This document shows, in pieces, positions 60,592-64,000 of a DNA stretch of 64,000 nucleotides (positions within the stretch are counted from its first letter, which is position 1; every line of letters starts with the position of its first letter). The stretch spans positions 204,266-268,265 of the forward strand of contig CAWKGK010000002.1 of the NCBI GenBank assembly GCA_963849115.1, given 5' to 3'. Both the position numbers and the translations under genes were made by a program. Source of the DNA: JACDAL01 sp963849115. Its GTDB lineage: Bacteria > Actinomycetota > CADDZG01 > WHSQ01. A model generated the notes under the pieces. It worked only from the letters and a program-made list of their open reading frames with translations. It was not told the origin of the DNA and made no database searches.

Positions 60592-63500
60592 GACGAGAAA
60601 CGCGCCCCGCTGCACGCGTCCTCGAGGAGGCCGCCCGCCGCAACGCCTCCCTAGGCCACGAGAACCTGGGCTCGCTTTCGGAGAGCCACGGGTTCGTAAG
60701 CATCCGTCCGCCATTGCATGATTTGCCGGCCCCGCACGACGCCTGGGTCGAAGCGGCCGACGAGCTGCCCGAGCTGTGCAGGACGCTGACGGTGCGGCAC
60801 CGGCTTGACGAGCTTCCCCTCCTCGACGCGTCGCTCGAGGCGCTGGCCGATCGAGACCTACTCCGCGCCGCGAGCGTGATCGGGCTGCTGGCCCAGGCCT
60901 ACAACCACCTCCCGATGCGCCCCCCGGACCGACTGCCCGAACACCTCGTGCGGCCGTGGCTGCAAATCGCGGCGCGCCTCGACCGGCCAAGGCTGACCCT
61001 CACGAACTCCGACTACATGTGGCACAACTGGCGCCTGATCGACCCGAACGCGGTCGACCCGATGCGCGTCGAGAACCTCAGGCTGCTCACGCCGATCTGG
61101 GAACACCCGCAGATGGAGAACTTCATGCTCGTCGTCCTCGAGATCCATGCGCAGGCGACGCCCCTCGTCGGCGCAGCCGCGCGCGCCCAGGAGCATTGTC
61201 GGCGAGGCGACGACGCAGCCCTGAAGGCCGAGCTTGTACTGATGGCCGAGACGATCCGCCGCCTCACGTTCGAGTCGCTGCAGAAGATCAACGCGAACGC
61301 TCGCTCCGGTCGCCCGGCGGTCGATCCCGTCGTATGGACGAAGCTGTTCGCGCTGCTGCCGTTGCCGGTGGTGGGGGCGGAGGGCGATCGAACGCCCTCC
61401 GCCAAGGCCTCCTCGACGATCTCCTCCAGCCGCGTCAGCTTCCCGGAGCGCCCCTCGAGGGGCGAGCGGTCCCTGGGCAACGCGAGCGGCGCCGAGACGC
61501 CCGGCTTCCACCTGATGGACATCTTTTTGGGGCGCCGCTCATACGAGTCGCAGCTCGGGCACGAAACGACGGTGTTCCGGAGCGAGTTCCCGCGGCACTG
61601 GCGGGAGTTCCTCGTCGCGGTCGCGCAGGAGCCGGTCGCGCAGTACGTCGCCGACCGAGACGACGGCGAGCTGAAGGGGCTCTTCAGCGAGCTCGTTGAG
61701 GCCTACCAGGGACGGCGCGGCCTGATCGCGCGGCACCGGCTGAAGGCGTTTCCCTACTTGGACGCGGCGTTCAAGACTGGCCGCAGACGGACCGTCACCG
61801 GCTTCTCGGACCTCTTCGAGGACCGTGCCTGGGAGGACGTCGACGCCTCGATGGAGGCCTCTCGCCGTGAACGGCAGGGCTCGGTCGCTCACGTTCCACG
61901 CTTCGCCCGCGTCGAGCTGGTGGAGGACGTCTGTCCGGGCGTGCGCCGGGTCGTCCTGGACGTGCGCGGCCTAGGGATGCATTGCGAGCCCGGCGACCGC
62001 TGCGCGATCCTCGCCGAGAACGACCCCGAGCTGGTGCAGCGGACGCTGGACGCACTACGCGCGAGCGGCGACGAGTTGGTCGATCTGACGCCGGAGTGGA
62101 CGACGGCCCTCTCGCTGCGTCCGGGTCGCCAGCGCGAGCTCCGGACGCCGATTCGCGACGTGCTCGCCTTCGGCCACATCCGGCCCGTCGCGCGCGGCAC
62201 GGCGAAGGCCCTCTACAGGTTGACGCTCGACGAGTCGCTGCTCGCGATCCTGGAGGCGCGCACGGAGGACCAATGGGAGCTGTACGACCTGCTCGAGCTC
62301 CTCATCGAAAGCGGCTTCGCCACGCAGCGCCTTTCCCGGGCCGAGCGCGGAGACTACGAGAACCTCTGCCGCCTGGTTCCCCCTCTGCGCCCGCGGCTGT
62401 ACTCCGTTTCGTCGATCGCCGGCGGCGGGTTCGCTGCCGAGCAGATCGAGCTGGCCGTCGGCCACCTCTCGTACGAGAGCGTCGAGTCACCAACCTCCAT
62501 TGCGCGGCACCGGTACGGCGCGGCCTCGACGTACCTGTGCAGAACGCTCGGCGCGCGGCCGGGGGAGCTCGTTCCCGTCCGCATCGTCCACCCCCCCGCG
62601 TTCGGGTTGCCCGCGGACCCGTCCGTCCCGATCGTCATGTTCGCAGGCGGAACGGGAATCGCGCCCTTCCGCGCCTTCCTCCAGGCGCGCGTCCGCGCGG
62701 GCGGCGCCGAGAATTTGCTCGTAGTCGGCGCCCACCACGGACGCCTCGTGCCGTTCCGGGAGGAGCTGGAGGCCTACGCGACGCGCGGGGAGGCGGAGGT
62801 ACTGTTCGCCTTTTCGCGCGACCCGGCCGACGGAAACCACGTCGACGACCTCATCCGGGAGCCGGGCCTTGCGGCGCGGCTGCGCGAGCTGGTGCGGACG
62901 GGAGCGCGGATCTACGTCTGCGGACGGGCGATGTTTGCGCGCAGCGTGCTCGACGCGATCGCCGACATCCTCGACGAGCCCGGCGGAACAGGTCGGGAGA
63001 CGCTCTTCGACCTCATCGCGCAGAACCGCTACATGCACGACGTGTTCACCACCTACACCGGGAGCACCGCCGAGCCGCGACCGCGAATCGAGATCTCGGA
63101 CCTCATCCGGCGCACTAACGCGCCGGAGGGGCTCTGGATGGCGATCGACGGACGGGTCTTCGACCTGACTGAGTTCGCCGAGATCCACCCCGGCGGACGC
63201 AAGCTGATCGAATCCTTTGCTGGGACTGATGCAACGCGCAGCTACCGCATCGTCGAGCACCACCTCGACCCCGAGGTCGAGGCAACGCTCTCGATGTTCG
63301 AGGTCGGCGTGATGCGGCGGCTGCGCTTCGCCCGCCGCTGGGCGATCGCCGTTGGCGAGCACGGGCTCGAGCACCTGCCCCTCGACACGCTCTTCCGGCG
63401 CTGGGTGCGTTGCCTCTACATGCTGGCCGAGATCGAGAACGCGTTCGGGCTCGAGACGTCGCTCCGGGACGAGCCGCTCCACCGCGACGAGCGCCCCGGC

Positions 63501-63953
63501 GCGCTCCCGCGCACCCCCTACCGGCTGCAATTCGGGATCGAGTCTCACTCCCGCTTTCTCACGCAAACCGTGCCGTTCGTCTGCAGCCGCTTCGCCGGGC
63601 TTTGGCGGACGACGAGCGGTCCGTGCGCGCCCGAGGCGAGCTTTCGCGCGCTTGACGAGCAGATCGAGGGCATTCTCGCGGGCGCCGCTGCAAACGCCGC
63701 GCGGGCGGCTGTCGACGAGCTGGAACAGGCTCTGGCGCGCGAAGGTGCGTCGGCGGAGCTGATCGAGAGGATCAGGTGGTTGCAGACTGCCGACGCAAGC
63801 TACCTGGATGCCGCGAAGATGCTCGTGGCGTCCGGGGTGCGGGTCTTCGAGGAGCATGAGGCGGACGTCGTCGAGCACGGCGCCGGCGCGCTGCTCGACG
63901 TACTCCTCGCTCTTCCCGGGCTCACGCAGGCCCACTTCGAGGCGGTCGCGTAG
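60588..63953 (+). CDS. Fusion: PrnB/IDO-like haem dioxygenase + CPR-type FAD/NAD(P)H reductase + cytochrome b5 + helical C-terminus
   Basis: 1121 residues from TTG 60588. Residues about 30-410 belong to the PrnB/DUF1864 branch of the indoleamine 2,3-dioxygenase superfamily: LTLTNSDYMWHNWRL (137-150), FHLMDIFLGRRSYESQLG, FPRHWREFL, and a candidate haem-ligand His383 in RRGLIARHRLKAF. Residues about 435-820 are a reductase like that of cytochrome P450 reductase without its FMN part: FAD motif RPRLYSVSS (601-609), nucleotide motif GGTGIAPFRAF (687-697), and YVCG (776-779). Residues about 833-910 are a cytochrome b5 with HPGG (867-870) and a second haem His at 891/892. The last 210 residues are helical and unrecognised. 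No signal peptide or membrane helix is seen, so it is cytosolic. Domain order suggests NAD(P)H to FAD to b5 to dioxygenase haem. The substrate is unknown; indoles are plausible by family. Confidence 0.85.
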   Translation: MRRETRPAARVLEEAARRNASLGHENLGSLSESHGFVSIRPPLHDLPAPHDAWVEAADELPELCRTLTVRHRLDELPLLDASLEALADRDLLRAASVIGLLAQAYNHLPMRPPDRLPEHLVRPWLQIAARLDRPRLTLTNSDYMWHNWRLIDPNAVDPMRVENLRLLTPIWEHPQMENFMLVVLEIHAQATPLVGAAARAQEHCRRGDDAALKAELVLMAETIRRLTFESLQKINANARSGRPAVDPVVWTKLFALLPLPVVGAEGDRTPSAKASSTISSSRVSFPERPSRGERSLGNASGAETPGFHLMDIFLGRRSYESQLGHETTVFRSEFPRHWREFLVAVAQEPVAQYVADRDDGELKGLFSELVEAYQGRRGLIARHRLKAFPYLDAAFKTGRRRTVTGFSDLFEDRAWEDVDASMEASRRERQGSVAHVPRFARVELVEDVCPGVRRVVLDVRGLGMHCEPGDRCAILAENDPELVQRTLDALRASGDELVDLTPEWTTALSLRPGRQRELRTPIRDVLAFGHIRPVARGTAKALYRLTLDESLLAILEARTEDQWELYDLLELLIESGFATQRLSRAERGDYENLCRLVPPLRPRLYSVSSIAGGGFAAEQIELAVGHLSYESVESPTSIARHRYGAASTYLCRTLGARPGELVPVRIVHPPAFGLPADPSVPIVMFAGGTGIAPFRAFLQARVRAGGAENLLVVGAHHGRLVPFREELEAYATRGEAEVLFAFSRDPADGNHVDDLIREPGLAARLRELVRTGARIYVCGRAMFARSVLDAIADILDEPGGTGRETLFDLIAQNRYMHDVFTTYTGSTAEPRPRIEISDLIRRTNAPEGLWMAIDGRVFDLTEFAEIHPGGRKLIESFAGTDATRSYRIVEHHLDPEVEATLSMFEVGVMRRLRFARRWAIAVGEHGLEHLPLDTLFRRWVRCLYMLAEIENAFGLETSLRDEPLHRDERPGALPRTPYRLQFGIESHSRFLTQTVPFVCSRFAGLWRTTSGPCAPEASFRALDEQIEGILAGAAANAARAAVDELEQALAREGASAELIERIRWLQTADASYLDAAKMLVASGVRVFEEHEADVVEHGAGALLDVLLALPGLTQAHFEAVA

Positions 63954-64000
63954 AGCGGCAACCGGCGGTTGGGGGGGGCACGCCTCGGCTCCCTAACTCG

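Overview
This 64 kb window is high-GC bacterial DNA carrying the chromosomal replication origin of an actinomycete-type organism (Actinomycetota). The order sigM-like ECF sigma / anti-sigma / trxB / parB-parA / rsmG / khpB(jag) / yidC / yidD / rnpA / rpmH / [oriC] / dnaA / dnaN / recF / DciA-like / gyrB / gyrA / DUF3566 is the classic actinobacterial origin layout. Genes run away from the origin on both sides (minus strand to its left, plus strand to its right), and two perfect parS sites lie 3 kb from dnaA. The exact lineage cannot be fixed from these genes alone.

Layout. 0-4.4 kb: tail of an unidentified gene, a Ser/Thr kinase with an extracytoplasmic domain, an ECF sigma factor, its zinc anti-sigma factor and thioredoxin reductase. 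4.5-9.8 kb: chromosome partition and membrane-protein/ribosome housekeeping genes; ParA and ParB are in one uninterrupted reading frame. 9.8-19.3 kb: origin and replication/topoisomerase genes. 19.5-31.1 kb: a DUF3566 membrane protein, a saccharopine-dehydrogenase-like oxidoreductase, a MetE-like protein, a complete oligopeptide ABC importer with tandem fused ATPases, and an MFS pump facing a LacI regulator across a perfect palindromic operator. 31.4-37.9 kb: an accessory, decaying zone. It holds a DUF899 gene, a frameshift-ridden operon of a P-loop ATPase plus a PD-(D/E)XK-type nuclease, an RNase HI, an integrase C-terminal scrap beside tRNA-Ile, trxA (detached from trxB) and an ERCC4-nuclease pseudogene.

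37.9-51.1 kb: DoxX-like membrane protein, CBS-BON protein, a DevS/DevR-like two-component pair, a second NarL-type pair divergent from an ABC-2 exporter, and assorted single genes (PspC, VOC, nucleotidyltransferase, DHFR-like reductase, RTX-repeat protein, aldo-keto reductase, SIMPL protein). 51.2-58.2 kb: a self-contained mannitol-type PTS operon (DeoR regulator, PfkB kinase, EIIC, EIIB, EIIA, Zn dehydrogenase, HPr, EI) ending in a broken deoC. 58.5-64 kb: a membrane-anchored cupredoxin, a small CBS protein, and, translationally coupled to it, a 1121-residue fusion.

The most unusual object is that fusion (60588-63953). It joins a PrnB/indoleamine-2,3-dioxygenase-like haem domain, a P450-reductase-type FAD/NAD(P)H reductase, a cytochrome b5 domain and an unrecognised helical C-terminus. 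This puts a haem oxygenase and a full electron-supply chain on one polypeptide.
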